From Pseudomonas sp. G.S.17 (GTDB lineage Bacteria > Pseudomonadota > Gammaproteobacteria > Pseudomonadales > Pseudomonadaceae), in the NCBI RefSeq assembly GCF_038096165.1, contig NZ_CP151076.1, forward strand, positions 2,601,501 to 2,665,500: a stretch of DNA of 64,000 bases, in the 5' to 3' direction. Positions within the stretch are counted from its first letter, which is position 1; every line of letters starts with the position of its first letter. The position numbers were made by a program, and so were the translations under genes. Of the stretch, positions 1 to 9,520 are shown in pieces. Below the pieces are notes generated by a model. That model searched no databases. It saw nothing but the letters and a program-made list of their open reading frames with translations, and was not told the DNA's origin.

Positions 1-534
1 CGGCGTGCCGCGACGTTGCAGATAGTCCGGCGAAGCACAGATCGTCAACATGTAGTCCTCAAGCGGGCGGGCAATCAGGCTTGAATTCTCTGGCGTGCCA
101 AGGCGGATGGCGGCATCGAAGCCATGGCCGATCAAGTCCATTCGCTCGTTGCTGAACACCACGTCCAGCCTGATCTGCGGGAAGCGTCGGGAGAACTCAG
201 TCAAGGCTGGTGCCAGTCGCTCGTTGCCAAACGTGAACGGCGCGGTGATCCGCAAGGTGCCCTTGGGCACTGCCTGGGCCTGTTCCGCCAGATGCTCGGA
301 AGCGGCGACCAACCCGAGCACTTCCAGGCAACGCTGGTAATAGGACTCGCCGAACTCGGTCAGACGCTGACGTCGTGTTGTGCGGTTGAGCAGGCCGACC
401 CCGAGCCGCTGCTCGAGCGCCCGCAAGTGATTGCCCACCATGGTTGTCGACAAGCCGCACTCAAATGCGGCTGCGGTCATGCTGCCGGTCTCGACCACTT
501 TCACGTACACCGACATTGCCTGGAATAAGTCCAT
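1..534 (-). CDS. LysR-family transcriptional regulator, 3' end cut by window
   Basis: Reading the minus strand from an ATG at 534 gives an open frame of 178 codons to the window edge, beginning MDLFQAMSVYVKVVETGSMT. Residues 1-60 carry the LysR winged helix-turn-helix, followed by NRTTRRQRLTEFGESYYQRC and the start of the substrate-binding domain (GTLRITAPFTFGNERLAP). The C-terminal part lies off the left edge. It is divergent from the aminotransferase gene at 633 across about 100 bp, the usual arrangement for a LysR protein that controls its neighbour; that regulatory link is inference. The effector is unknown. Confidence 0.9.
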   Translation of the reverse strand, partial: MDLFQAMSVYVKVVETGSMTAAAFECGLSTTMVGNHLRALEQRLGVGLLNRTTRRQRLTEFGESYYQRCLEVLGLVAASEHLAEQAQAVPKGTLRITAPFTFGNERLAPALTEFSRRFPQIRLDVVFSNERMDLIGHGFDAAIRLGTPENSSLIARPLEDYMLTICASPDYLQRRGTP

Positions 535-632
535 TATCAAGCCTGACTTTAAAATGAATGGAGGATTTAGCGGTTTATCCAGCTGAGGTGGCTAACGATA
601 CTGGAATTATCCACCGACTGGAGCTTTATGCC

Positions 633-1808
633 ATGACCGCCGCCTGCCTGATGACCACTTATAAACCGCTGGCCCTGAGTTTCGTCAAAGGCCTGGGCAC
701 GCGTTTGTGGGACGAAACCGGGCGCGAATACCTGGATGCGGTCGCGGGTGTAGCGGTGACCAACGTAGGCCACTCCCATCCGCGTCTGGTGGCGGCGATC
801 AGCGAACAAGCCGGGCTGTTGTTGCACACCTCCAATCTTTACAGCATCGACTGGCAGGAACGTCTGGCGCTGAAGCTGACCGGGCTTGCCGGCATGGAGC
901 GGGCGTTCTTCAACAATTCCGGCGCCGAGGCGAACGAAACCGCACTGAAGCTGGCGCGGCTTTACGCCTGGCACAAAGGCATCGAAAAACCCTTGGTGTT
1001 GGTCATGGAGAATGCTTTCCATGGACGCACATTGGGGACGTTATCCGCCAGCGACGGACCTGCGGTACGCCTGGGTTTCAACTCGCTGCCGGGGGATTTT
1101 CTCAAGGTGCCGTTTGGTGATCTGCAAGCTCTGGACGAGGCCTGCACAACTTACGGGCATCGCATCACGGCAATGCTTGTCGAGCCGATCCAGGGCGAAA
1201 GCGGCGTGCAGTTGCCGCCACCGGGTTATCTCAAAGCCCTGCGGGATCGTTGCACGCGGCGCGGCTGGTTGCTGATGCTCGACGAAATCCAGACCGGCAT
1301 GGGCCGGACTGGCCAATGGTTCGCTTTCCAGCACGAAGGCATTGTTCCGGATGTCATGACCCTCGCCAAAGGCCTCGGCAACGGCATTCCCATCGGCGCG
1401 TGTCTGGCTCGGGGCAAGGCTGCGCAGTTGTTTACCCCAGGCAGTCATGGCAGCACTTTTGGTGGCAATCCGCTGGCTTGCCGCGTCGGGTGTACCGTGG
1501 TGGATATTCTTGAGGATCAGGCACTGGTGGACAACGCGCGAGTGCAAGGCGAACGCCTACTGGCCGGTTTGCGTGCAGCGTTGAGTGATCACCCTGATGT
1601 GCTGGCGATTCGAGGCAAAGGCTTGATGGTCGGTATCGAACTGACGCGGGCGCTGCCCGACCTGGCGCTGATTGCCGCGAGGGATCATGGCTTGCTGCTC
1701 AATGTGACGCGGGGCAAGACAATCCGTTTGTTACCACCTTTGACGGTGGATGCTCAGGAGGTGGACGCCATTGTCCGGGGCGTATGCCAGACGCTCGCGC
1801 CGAACTGA
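633..1808 (+). CDS. Class-III PLP aminotransferase, acetylornithine aminotransferase-like
   Basis: A 391-residue PLP enzyme of the acetylornithine/succinylornithine aminotransferase family, which transfers the delta-amino group of N-acylornithine to 2-oxoglutarate in arginine synthesis or breakdown. Visible hallmarks are [18 protein letters not shown], the [13 protein letters not shown] segment, [13 protein letters not shown] and the PLP lysine in TLAKGLGNG (about Lys246), then [16 protein letters not shown] chose the ATG at 633 because a GGAG lies about 11 bases upstream and homologues begin close to [17 protein letters not shown]; the frame is open back to 558. It stands alone beside a divergent LysR gene, which suggests a regulated catabolic or accessory paralogue rather than the housekeeping argD, but this is inference. 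No symbol is given for that reason. Confidence 0.85.
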   Translation: MTAACLMTTYKPLALSFVKGLGTRLWDETGREYLDAVAGVAVTNVGHSHPRLVAAISEQAGLLLHTSNLYSIDWQERLALKLTGLAGMERAFFNNSGAEANETALKLARLYAWHKGIEKPLVLVMENAFHGRTLGTLSASDGPAVRLGFNSLPGDFLKVPFGDLQALDEACTTYGHRITAMLVEPIQGESGVQLPPPGYLKALRDRCTRRGWLLMLDEIQTGMGRTGQWFAFQHEGIVPDVMTLAKGLGNGIPIGACLARGKAAQLFTPGSHGSTFGGNPLACRVGCTVVDILEDQALVDNARVQGERLLAGLRAALSDHPDVLAIRGKGLMVGIELTRALPDLALIAARDHGLLLNVTRGKTIRLLPPLTVDAQEVDAIVRGVCQTLAPN

Positions 1809-1833
1809 TGTCCGGCGCAGCGAATGGATGCGG

Positions 1834-3207
1834 TCAGGTCACCACGCGATAGCAGGGTACATAGGCCGCGCCGCCGGGTAGCTTCATCCGGTGTTGCTCG
1901 ACAAAGGCATTCAGCAGGCGGTCCAGCGGTTGCATGATCGCTGCATCGCCATGGATTTCGTACGGCCCATGCTGTTCGATCAGGCGGATGCCCTTGTCTT
2001 TCACGTTACCGGCGACGATCCCGGAGAACGCTCGGCGCAGATTCGCCGCCAGCGTGTGGGGCGCAAGATCGCGGCTCAGTTGCAGGCTGGCCATGTTTTC
2101 ATGGGTTGGATCAAACGGACGCTGGAAACCGGCGTCGATTTTCAGCAGCCAGTTGAAGTGGAACGCATCGTTGCGCTCGCGACGGAACTGCTTGACCGCC
2201 CTGAGGCCCAGAGTCATTTCCCGGGCAACCTCGGTCGGATCGTCGATGATGATCTGGTAATGGGCTTGTGCCGCTTCGCCCAGGGTCGCGCCGACGAAAG
2301 CGTGCAGTTGTTGCAGATAAGGCGCGGCGCTTTTCGGGCCGGTCAGGATGACCGGGAACGGCACATCGACGTTGTCCGGGTGCATGAGGATGCCGAGCAG
2401 ATACAGGAACTCTTCTGCCGTGCCCGCGCCACCCGGGAAAATGATGATGCCGTGGCCGACGCGCACAAACGCTTCAAGACGCTTCTCGATATCCGGCAGG
2501 ATCACCAGTTCGTTGACGATCGGATTCGGCGCTTCGGCGGCGATGATTCCCGGTTCGGTCAGGCCCAGGTAACGGCCGCCAGTGATGCGTTGCTTGGCGT
2601 GGGCGATGGTCGCGCCCTTCATCGGACCTTTCATTACACCGGGACCGCAACCCGTGCAGATGTCCAGGCTGCGCAGGCCCAGTTCGTGCCCGACTTTCTT
2701 GGTGTATTTGTATTCTTCGGTGTTGATCGAGTGACCGCCCCAGCACACCACCATCTTCGGCTCCAGGCCTGGGCGCAGGGTGCGGGCGTTGCGCAGCAGA
2801 TGGAACACGTAATCGGTGATGCCTTGCGAGCTTTCCAGGTCGATGCGCTGGCTGTCCAGTTCGCTTTCGGTGTAGACGATATCGCGCAGGGCACTGAAGA
2901 GCATTTCCCGGGTGCTGGCGATCATCTCGCCATCCACGAACGCATCGGCCGGGGCGTTGAGCAGTTCCAGGCGCACGCCGCGATCCTGCTGATGGATGCG
3001 CACCTCGAAGTTTTCGTACGCCTCAAGAATGGTCTTGGCGTTATCGACATGGGCGCCGGTGTTGAGGATAGCCAGGGCGCACTGGCGGAACAGGGTGTAG
3101 ATGCTGCCGGAGCCGGCGGCGCTGAGTTGCTGGACTTCGCGCTGGGAAAGCGTTTCCAGGCTGCCTTTGGGGCTGACCGAGGCGTTGATGACTTGTCTTT
3201 GGGGCAT
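1834..3207 (-). CDS. ppnN: Pyrimidine/purine nucleotide 5'-monophosphate nucleosidase PpnN
   Basis: A 457-residue protein, full length for the PpnN (YgdH) family. The enzyme cleaves nucleoside 5'-monophosphates to base and ribose 5-phosphate in the cytoplasm; in E. coli it is bound and stimulated by (p)ppGpp. A central LOG-type Rossmann domain carries the family signature PGGAGTAEEFLYLLGIL, with KVGHELGLRSLDICTGCGPG before it; the flanking N- and C-terminal regions match the DUF4478 and DUF3412 positions of PpnN. An AAGGAATACAGA ribosome site precedes the ATG. It lies 309 bp downstream of topB on the same strand, so co-transcription is possible but not evident. Confidence 0.88.
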   Translation of the reverse strand: MPQRQVINASVSPKGSLETLSQREVQQLSAAGSGSIYTLFRQCALAILNTGAHVDNAKTILEAYENFEVRIHQQDRGVRLELLNAPADAFVDGEMIASTREMLFSALRDIVYTESELDSQRIDLESSQGITDYVFHLLRNARTLRPGLEPKMVVCWGGHSINTEEYKYTKKVGHELGLRSLDICTGCGPGVMKGPMKGATIAHAKQRITGGRYLGLTEPGIIAAEAPNPIVNELVILPDIEKRLEAFVRVGHGIIIFPGGAGTAEEFLYLLGILMHPDNVDVPFPVILTGPKSAAPYLQQLHAFVGATLGEAAQAHYQIIIDDPTEVAREMTLGLRAVKQFRRERNDAFHFNWLLKIDAGFQRPFDPTHENMASLQLSRDLAPHTLAANLRRAFSGIVAGNVKDKGIRLIEQHGPYEIHGDAAIMQPLDRLLNAFVEQHRMKLPGGAAYVPCYRVVT

Positions 3208-3516
3208 TCTGTATTCCTTGAAAGGACACCGCTGAGGCTTTTCGACCCAGCGGTATCTGATAATGAGTGCCCGGCGCGGTCGCGTGTTTCGCCGAAAGCC
3301 GGGCGGGCAACAGGCTTCGTCGTCAGATCATCGGGGGGCCAGGGCCATCACCACGCTGAAGTCTGGCAAACGAGGCCAGGAAAATCGTTCTCCTCGTCCT
3401 TTGGAGATGCCGCACATGAGGGGCTTGTAACAGTCAGGGCCAGCCATTGAACTGGCGATTCAAGTGAACGTCAACTCCATGCAAGTGATTGAACATACTC
3501 GCATCCTACTCCTGAT
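3208..3516. other. Intergenic gap between ppnN and topB
   Basis: About 309 bp with no convincing gene. It holds the ppnN leader and ribosome site at its left end. Short open frames crossing it on either strand have no ribosome site or recognisable protein sequence. No clear terminator with a T run follows the topB stop. Confidence 0.5.
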
Positions 3517-5475
3517 TCATGTCTTGCTGGCAGCCCCGGCAACGCGCCGTTTCTTACCCGTCGTCGGCGTCGATGCTTTACGTTTCCCGGTCTTGCGCTT
3601 GTTCTTCCAGGGTGTCGCGCCTGCGGCGGGACTCGCGGATCCGCTGATGGTCAGGCGCAGGCCCAGGCAGCGGGTCACCTGCTTGCTCATCCAGGCGCTC
3701 TGTTTGGCGACGAACTCTTCCAGACTCATCTCGCCGCTTTGCACCATGTCCAGCGCCTGCTCCCAAATGGCCGTGGTGCCGGGGTCGGCGATGGCGCGCG
3801 GCACCGCATCGATCAGGCCGAAGGCGGCGGCAGTAGCGGCCAGCGCCTTGCCGTGCTTGACCAGATAACCACGGTCGAGCAAACCCTGGATGATCCCGGC
3901 GCGGGTCGCTTCAGTGCCAATGCCGGTGGTGTCCTTGAGCTTTTGCTTGAGCAGCGGATCTTCAACCAGCCGGGCGACGTTTTTCATCGCCTTGATCAGA
4001 TCGCCTTCGGTGAACGGCTTGGGCGGCTGCGTCCACAAATCCTTGAGGTTGACCTTGGCAACCGCGCAGTCGCAGCCCTGGGTCAATGCTGGCAGTGGTT
4101 GCGGAGCGGGGGCTTCGCGGCCCTTGGCGGGGGCAAGTGCTTCGGGCAAGGCGCGCTTCCAGCCAGGTTCGACAATCTGTTTGCCCACCGCGCGCAGTGC
4201 TTGCCCGGCGCAATCAAAGTCGGCCTGGGTGCGATCGTATTCGTGGTTGGGTAGAAACTGTGCCAGATAGCGCGCCCGAATCAAGGTGTAGACCGCCCGC
4301 TGCTTGCCCACCAGACGCCCGAGATCCCGGACTGCCGCAGTGGGAATGATGCCGTGGTGAGCGCTGACCTTGGCGTCGTTCCACGCCCGTGAGCGCCGAC
4401 TCGGGTCCAGATGCGGGAGCAAGTCGCTCAACGCTGGATCAGCGCGGCCCAATGCAGCGAGGATCGCCGGCGCTTCGCTGTGCTGGCTCAGGGGCAGGAA
4501 ACCGCAATCGCTGCGTGGATAGGTGATGACCTTGTGGGTTTCATACAGGGCCTGGGCGATGTCCAGGGTTTCCTGTGCACCAAGGCCGAGTTTTTTCGAG
4601 CAGATTTCCTGCAGGGTGCCGAGGTCGAAGGGCAGGGGTGCTGCTTCGCGTACTCGTTCGGTTCGCAGCTTGATCAGGCGCGCGCTGGTCGCCTCGCTCA
4701 TGCTGGCGGCGGCCTGTTGCGCAATCGACTGGTTCAGGCAGCGGTCCTGATCATCGCAAACGTCGGGATCCGCGCGCCATTGCGCGGTGAAGGTCTGGCC
4801 TTGATGCTCCAGCTGGACGTCAATGGCCCAGAAGGCGACCGGGACGAAGTCGGCAATGCTTCGGTCGCGATCCACCACCAGCCGCAGGGTAGGCGTTTGC
4901 ACCCGGCCTACTGGCAATACGCCTTGATAACCTGACTGGCGGCCGAGGAGGGTGAACAGGCGACTCATGTTCATGCCGATCAGCCAGTCAGCCCGCGACC
5001 GTCCAAGCGCCGAGTGATACAGGCTGAAGGTTTCGGCGCCGGGCTTGAGAGCGGCCAATGCCTTGCGAATCGACGCGTCGTCCAGTGCCGACAGCCACAA
5101 GCGCTGGATCGGCCCGCGATAACGGCAGTGGTCGACCAGTTCCCGGGCGATCATCTCGCCTTCCCGGTCGGCGTCAGTGGCGATGACCAGCTCCGAGGCT
5201 TCCCCCAGCAAGCGTTTGACTGCCTTGAATTGACTGGCAGTGCGCGGCTTGACCAGCATTTTCCATTTTTCCGGAATGATCGGCAGGTCTTCGAGTACCC
5301 AGCGTTTGTAGCGGGCGTCGTAGGCATCCGGCGGAGCGGTTTCCAGAAGATGACCGATGCACCAGGTGACTGTCGCGTTTGGCCCCACCCAGCAACCATC
5401 GCCACGCCGGCTCGCACCGAGTACCGCAGCAATGTCTTTGGCTTGGGAAGGTTTTTCACACAGGAACAGCCGCAT
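3517..5475 (-). CDS. topB: DNA topoisomerase III
   Basis: A 652-residue type IA topoisomerase that relaxes and decatenates DNA by a single-strand break and passage mechanism. The TOPRIM domain is at the N-terminus (MRLFLCEKPSQAKDIAAVLG; acidic DADREGE at about 101-107). The catalytic tyrosine is Tyr319 in KVITYPRSDC, and QTPTLRLVVDRD fits the central domain. The C-terminus is lysine/arginine-rich (KRKTGKRKASTPTTGKKRR), as in other TopB tails that help DNA binding. The start at MRLFLC is preferred over an upstream in-frame ATG because homologues start there. A LexA-type palindrome lies about 70 bp upstream, suggesting damage-inducible control. Confidence 0.95.
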   Translation of the reverse strand: MRLFLCEKPSQAKDIAAVLGASRRGDGCWVGPNATVTWCIGHLLETAPPDAYDARYKRWVLEDLPIIPEKWKMLVKPRTASQFKAVKRLLGEASELVIATDADREGEMIARELVDHCRYRGPIQRLWLSALDDASIRKALAALKPGAETFSLYHSALGRSRADWLIGMNMSRLFTLLGRQSGYQGVLPVGRVQTPTLRLVVDRDRSIADFVPVAFWAIDVQLEHQGQTFTAQWRADPDVCDDQDRCLNQSIAQQAAASMSEATSARLIKLRTERVREAAPLPFDLGTLQEICSKKLGLGAQETLDIAQALYETHKVITYPRSDCGFLPLSQHSEAPAILAALGRADPALSDLLPHLDPSRRSRAWNDAKVSAHHGIIPTAAVRDLGRLVGKQRAVYTLIRARYLAQFLPNHEYDRTQADFDCAGQALRAVGKQIVEPGWKRALPEALAPAKGREAPAPQPLPALTQGCDCAVAKVNLKDLWTQPPKPFTEGDLIKAMKNVARLVEDPLLKQKLKDTTGIGTEATRAGIIQGLLDRGYLVKHGKALAATAAAFGLIDAVPRAIADPGTTAIWEQALDMVQSGEMSLEEFVAKQSAWMSKQVTRCLGLRLTISGSASPAAGATPWKNKRKTGKRKASTPTTGKKRRVAGAASKT

Positions 5476-5546
5476 AAACACCGTCGTTTTCACGCTTCTC
5501 GAAGGTGTACAGCATGCGCAGTGATGAGGTTTTGGGCAACCTTTAT

Positions 5547-5562
5547 CTGTATGGATATACAG
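5547..5562 (-). promoter_or_regulatory. LexA-type SOS box upstream of topB
   Basis: The sequence CTGTATGGATATACAG fits the gamma-proteobacterial LexA pattern CTG-N10-CAG with an AT-rich core. It sits inside a longer perfect inverted repeat (11-bp arms at 5542-5552 and 5557-5567). It is 72 bp upstream of the topB start and in the gap after the arsR stop, so topB is the only gene it could serve directly. LexA control of this copy is inferred. Confidence 0.65.
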
Positions 5563-5601
5563 ATAAAAGTTGTGGGACGTTGCCGCAGCACAGTGCGTTG
5601 A

Positions 5602-5958
5602 TCAGCAGCAGGCAGCCGCGCGCTCCGGACGATTACCCATGGCGCAGAGGCGTCCGGAGTCCGGCGTCAGCCAGTGTTTATTGGCATTGAGCGTCGTGCG
5701 CAACACCTCGCTTACCCAGTCCGGAAGGTTCGGATGCAAGCGGTAATACACCCACTGACCCTGGCGGCGATCCGCCAGCAGCCCGCACTCGCGAAGCACG
5801 GCAAGATTGCGGGAAACCTTGGGTTGGCTCTGGTTCAGCGCGCAGGTCAGTTCGCACACGCAGAGTTCCTGCTCGCCGGTGATCAGCAGCATCATGCGGA
5901 TACGGTTTTCATCCGCCAGGCATTTGAAAACAGTGGTGGGGGTCAGGTGATCGGCCAT
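5602..5958 (-). CDS. arsR: Arsenic-responsive ArsR/SmtB-family repressor
   Basis: A 118-residue winged-helix metalloregulator that represses ars genes and lets go of DNA on binding As(III). The metal site is the cysteine group in GEQELCVCELTCA (Cys33, Cys35, Cys39), placed in the alpha-3 helix as in the E. coli-type ArsR; the recognition helix follows in NQSQPKVSRNLAVLRECGLL. The C-terminus ends in a Cys-Cys pair, as in several Pseudomonas ArsR proteins. The ATG at 5958 is chosen over an in-frame TTG at 5979. It is divergent from arsBHC with 251 bp between, so it probably controls both directions. Confidence 0.93.
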   Translation of the reverse strand: MADHLTPTTVFKCLADENRIRMMLLITGEQELCVCELTCALNQSQPKVSRNLAVLRECGLLADRRQGQWVYYRLHPNLPDWVSEVLRTTLNANKHWLTPDSGRLCAMGNRPERAAACC

Positions 5959-6209
5959 CGCAGTCTCGGTATCAATCAATGGCCGAACTTTAAAGGATGT
6001 ACTTTGGCAAATATACGATTTTGTCTATGAACTCATGGCGCCTGAGCAGCGTTGCTTTGAAAAGTCGCCATGAAGATTGCTGATCTTCCTCGTGGTGACT
6101 ACATCTGTATTTCCGTATATATGAATTATCAAATATGATCGCCTGTCATCGGGCCACGGTCGTTGAGGCCCTGTTCATCAATTCCCGCGACGCGCATTGA
6201 GCACATTCC
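5959..6209. promoter_or_regulatory. arsR-arsB divergent promoter region
   Basis: A 251-bp gap between divergent arsR and arsB. AT-rich tracts at about 6105-6140 contain TCCGTATATATGAATTATC followed by AAATATGATC, near-palindromic sequence of the kind ArsR proteins bind. The exact operator and -35/-10 elements could not be fixed by eye. No small gene is evident. Confidence 0.5.
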
Positions 6210-7493
6210 ATGCTGACGGCATCACTGATTTTTCTGGCGACGATCATCTTTGTCATCTGGCAACCCAAAGGTCTCGGCGTGGGCTGGAGCGCCGCAGCCG
6301 GCGCACTGGTTGCCCTTGCCACCGGCGTGGTCGGGCTCGGCGATATTCCGGTGGTGTGGAACATCGTCTGGAATGCAACGGCAACCTTTATAGCGGTCAT
6401 CGTCATCAGTCTGTTGCTCGATGAAGCGGGCTTTTTCGAGTGGGCGGCGTTGCACGTGGCGCGTTGGGGCAAAGGGCGAGGGCGGCGCTTGTTTGCTTTC
6501 ATCATTGTCCTGGGTGCCGCTGTGTCGGCGTTGTTTGCCAATGACGGGGCCGCACTGATCCTGACGCCCATCGTCATTGCCATGCTCACGGCGCTGCGCT
6601 TTTCGCCTGCCGCCACCCTGGCGTTTGTCATGGCCGCGGGGTTTATTGCGGACACGGCCAGCCTGCCGTTGGTGGTGTCGAATCTGGTGAATATCGTTTC
6701 GGCTGACTATTTCCATCTGGAGTTCGGCGAGTACGCATCGGTCATGCTGCCTGTGGATCTGGTCAGCATCGCCGCCACGTTGCTGATGCTGCTGTGGTTC
6801 TTTCGCAAGGAAATCCCCGCAACCTACGACGTGTCGCAACTCAAGCAGCCTCAAGAGGCCATTGTCGATCGCGCGACGTTCGTGGCGGGCTGGTGGGTTC
6901 TGCTCCTGCTGCTTGCAGGCTTTTTCGTGGGTGACCCGTTGGGCGTGCCCATCAGTGCTGTGGCGGCGAGCTGCGCCTTGTTGCTCTATGTGATTGCCGC
7001 CCGGGGCCATGCCATCGCCACCGGCAAAGTGCTCAGAGAAGCGCCCTGGCAGGTGGTGATTTTTTCTCTGGGCATGTACCTGGTGGTTTACGGCCTCAGC
7101 AATGCCGGGTTGAGTGATTACGTCACTCGGATCTTGAATGTGTTTGCCGGGCACGGTGTCTGGGGAGCCGCGTTCGGCACCGGTTTCCTGACCGCTATCC
7201 TGTCTTCGATCATGAACAATATGCCCACCGTGCTGATTGGCGCGCTGTCGATCCAGGCCACTGATTCCACGGATGTCATTCGCCAGGCCATGGTTTACGC
7301 CAATGTAATCGGCTGCGACCTGGGCCCGAAAATAACCCCAATTGGTAGCCTGGCCACGTTGTTATGGCTGCACGTACTGGCCCGCAAGAATATCCGTATC
7401 ACTTGGGGTTATTACTTTCGGGTCGGTGTGGTGATTACCGTTCCAGTGCTGGCCGCGACGCTGGCGGCGCTGGCTATCAGGCTTGGTTTCTAA
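6210..7493 (+). CDS. arsB: Arsenite efflux permease ArsB
   Basis: A 427-residue inner-membrane protein that exports As(III)/Sb(III), driven by the proton motive force or by an ArsA ATPase when present; none is present here. About twelve hydrophobic segments run the length of the protein. The ArsB-type pattern is clear in [38 protein letters not shown] and [17 protein letters not shown] near the end. Length matches the E. coli protein (429). It starts the arsB-arsH-arsC operon; arsH begins 12 bp after its stop. Confidence 0.95.
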   Translation: MLTASLIFLATIIFVIWQPKGLGVGWSAAAGALVALATGVVGLGDIPVVWNIVWNATATFIAVIVISLLLDEAGFFEWAALHVARWGKGRGRRLFAFIIVLGAAVSALFANDGAALILTPIVIAMLTALRFSPAATLAFVMAAGFIADTASLPLVVSNLVNIVSADYFHLEFGEYASVMLPVDLVSIAATLLMLLWFFRKEIPATYDVSQLKQPQEAIVDRATFVAGWWVLLLLLAGFFVGDPLGVPISAVAASCALLLYVIAARGHAIATGKVLREAPWQVVIFSLGMYLVVYGLSNAGLSDYVTRILNVFAGHGVWGAAFGTGFLTAILSSIMNNMPTVLIGALSIQATDSTDVIRQAMVYANVIGCDLGPKITPIGSLATLLWLHVLARKNIRITWGYYFRVGVVITVPVLAATLAALAIRLGF

Positions 7494-7505
7494 ACAGGAG
7501 GACGT

Positions 7506-8219
7506 ATGGACGATTTACTGCCCAATCTCGATTCAGCATTGATCAGCGATCCATCGTTGGTTGAACAGAGTGATAAAGCGCAGTGGCGCCACAAGCCACG
7601 CATTCTGCTGTTGTATGGATCGAATCGGGAGCGCTCCTTCAGCCGCCTGATGGTCGAAGAGGCCGCGCGTTTGCTGGAGCATTTCGGGGCCGAGACCAAG
7701 GTATTCGATCCGTCGGGGCTACCCATGCCCGATGACGCGCCGGACAGCCATCCAAAGGTTCAGCAATTGCGCGAACTGATGGTCTGGTCCGAGGGGCAGG
7801 TCTGGTGTTCACCCGAGCGGCACGGCGCCATGAGTGCGGTGTTCAAGGCGCAAATCGATTGGGTCCCGCTGGCCATGGGCGCGGTCCGGCCCACGCAAGG
7901 CAAGACCCTTGCCGTGATGCAGGTCTGCGGCGGTTCGCAGTCTTTCAATGTGGTCAATCAGCTGCGGGTGTTGGGCCGCTGGATGCGTATGTTCACGATC
8001 CCCAACCAGTCGTCGGTGCCCAAGGCTTTCCTGGAATTCGACGAGCAGGGTCGAATGAAACCTTCGTCGTTTTATGATCGATTGGTGGATGTCATGGAGG
8101 AGTTGGTGAAGTTCACCTGGATTTTGCGCGAGCGTCAGGAATTCCTGGTGGATCGCTATTCTGAACGCAAGGAATCCGCCGAAGAGCTTTCCCGGCGCGT
8201 CAATCAATCTTCTATCTAG
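7506..8219 (+). CDS. arsH: NADPH-dependent flavin reductase ArsH
   Basis: A 237-residue flavodoxin-like protein. ArsH enzymes use FMN and NADPH; characterised members oxidise trivalent organoarsenicals or act as azo/quinone reductases. The FMN loop is seen in [20 protein letters not shown], with [20 protein letters not shown] and [18 protein letters not shown] typical of the family. It has an AGGAGG ribosome site and follows arsB after 12 bp, so it is in the same transcript. Its presence suggests the locus handles methylated or organic arsenic as well as arsenite. Confidence 0.94.
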   Translation: MDDLLPNLDSALISDPSLVEQSDKAQWRHKPRILLLYGSNRERSFSRLMVEEAARLLEHFGAETKVFDPSGLPMPDDAPDSHPKVQQLRELMVWSEGQVWCSPERHGAMSAVFKAQIDWVPLAMGAVRPTQGKTLAVMQVCGGSQSFNVVNQLRVLGRWMRMFTIPNQSSVPKAFLEFDEQGRMKPSSFYDRLVDVMEELVKFTWILRERQEFLVDRYSERKESAEELSRRVNQSSI

Positions 8220-8273
8220 TTGGCAATGCGTGGCGCGATTCAGCTCGCGCGCGCGATGGAGACGAGGCATTTC

Positions 8274-8711
8274 ATGAGCGATATCACGATTTATCACAAC
8301 CCGCAGTGCGCCACGTCGCGCAATACGCTGGCGCTGATTCGTAACAGCGGTGTCGAACCGCAAGTCATTGAATATCTGAATACCCCACCGTCACGGCAAA
8401 CTCTGCAAGGTTTGATTGCGGCGATGGGAGTCGCCGTGCGCGACGTGATTCGTATCAAGGGCACACCCTACGAAACACTGGGGCTTGGCAATCCTGACCT
8501 TGACGACGAACAGCTGATCGATGCCATGCTGCAGCACCCCATCCTGATCAATCGGCCCATCGTGGTCACGCTTTTGGGGGTGCGGCTCTGCCGGCCGTCC
8601 GAAGTGGTGCTGGATATCCTGCCGCAACCGCAGCAGGGCGCTTTCAGCAAGGAAGATGGACAGGTAATTATCGATGAGCAGGGCAAAAGGGTCTGGCCGG
8701 GCCGGGATTGA
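8274..8711 (+). CDS. arsC: Glutaredoxin-coupled arsenate reductase ArsC
   Basis: A 145-residue enzyme of the E. coli plasmid-type ArsC family that reduces arsenate to arsenite using glutathione and glutaredoxin. The catalytic cysteine is Cys12 in MSDITIYHNPQCATSRNT, and the arginine-rich substrate region includes LINRPIVVTLLGVRLCRPSEVV. The start at MSDITIY (8274) is chosen since the upstream in-frame stretch from 8220 has no family sequence. It follows arsH by 54 bp and completes a reduce-then-export pathway with ArsB. Confidence 0.94.
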   Translation: MSDITIYHNPQCATSRNTLALIRNSGVEPQVIEYLNTPPSRQTLQGLIAAMGVAVRDVIRIKGTPYETLGLGNPDLDDEQLIDAMLQHPILINRPIVVTLLGVRLCRPSEVVLDILPQPQQGAFSKEDGQVIIDEQGKRVWPGRD

Positions 8712-8796
8712 GCTATACCGTTTAGAACAAAACCTCGGAATATGCGTCAAAAGTTCAGCGTTTAGTCTCAGCGCGTGGATTTCAAAGGAGCCAGTT

Positions 8797-9351
8797 ATGT
8801 TTATCCGGTCACTGACCATCGCCACGTTGCTCGCCTGTGCGGGTCCCTTGTTCGCTGCTGAAAAAGCAGGTGCCGACAACGACACCCCTTTGGGGCAGGA
8901 GCGCGGTCGTACCCGGCCACTGATCATCATCGCCCCAAGTACTGTGGACCCGACGTTGGTCAGCCTGAAAAAAGCCCTGGGCGAGCCGGAGAATCAAAAA
9001 GCTTTCGCCGAGCGCAACATGGTTCTGTATACGGTGGTCAATACGATCGGCCAGCGCGACGGGAAGAATCTGGATGCGCAGACCACCATGGCGTTGATTC
9101 GCGAACTCAAGCTTGGCGCTAGCACCGGTACCAAGGTGATTCTGGTCGGCAAGGACGGCGAGAAGAAAATCGACAAACTTGGGCCTGTGGGTCCCAAGGA
9201 AATATTCACCACCATCGATGAGCTTCCCGCTGAGGAAAAAAACTTTGCGGCGCCTGCGGTTTCGGCCCCGGCACCCGAAGCCAAACCGGGCAAGGCAGAG
9301 AAAGCAGGCAAGACGGCGAAAGGCGCTCCGGCCAAGGCGCTGGAAGACTGA
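8797..9351 (+). CDS. DUF4174-family secreted protein
   Basis: A 184-residue protein with an N-terminal signal sequence (MFIRSLTIATLLACAGPLFA) and a thioredoxin-like DUF4174 region: RPLIIIAPSTVDPTLVSLKK, NMVLYTVVNTIGQRDGKN and TKVILVGKDGEKKIDKLGPV. The last 45 residues are a low-complexity Ala/Pro/Lys/Glu tail. An AAAGGAG ribosome site at 8784-8790 fixes the start. It lies 85 bp after arsC and may share the transcript; whether it has any role with arsenic is unknown. Function is not established for the family. Confidence 0.8.
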   Translation: MFIRSLTIATLLACAGPLFAAEKAGADNDTPLGQERGRTRPLIIIAPSTVDPTLVSLKKALGEPENQKAFAERNMVLYTVVNTIGQRDGKNLDAQTTMALIRELKLGASTGTKVILVGKDGEKKIDKLGPVGPKEIFTTIDELPAEEKNFAAPAVSAPAPEAKPGKAEKAGKTAKGAPAKALED

Positions 9352-9453
9352 TTGCGCCAAACATGGGCTGGGTGATCGGGCAGGAATGTGCCGTCTGTAG
9401 CTAAAACGATGCTTCGGGCTTGGGTGATGGGAATAAATCCATCATTCTGAGTG

Positions 9454-9475
9454 GGGATCGGAGTTTACCGATCCC
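9454..9475 (+). terminator. Stem-loop after the DUF4174 gene
   Basis: GGGATCGG and CCGATCCC form a perfect 8-bp stem with a 6-base loop about 100 bp after the DUF4174 stop and 45 bp before the next gene. There is no long T run, so terminator strength is uncertain. Confidence 0.45.
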
Positions 9476-9520
9476 GTTCGAACTCCGTTTCAAGCGATCA
9501 AGTGCCTAAATCAAGTGCCT

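Noticed and set aside
3041..3310. Small minus-strand frame across the ppnN start
   Set aside because: Out of phase with ppnN, no ribosome site, no protein-like sequence.
1891..3450. A plus-strand frame of 519 codons opposite ppnN
   Set aside because: Antisense shadow of a well-matched gene; composition and lack of ribosome site argue against it.
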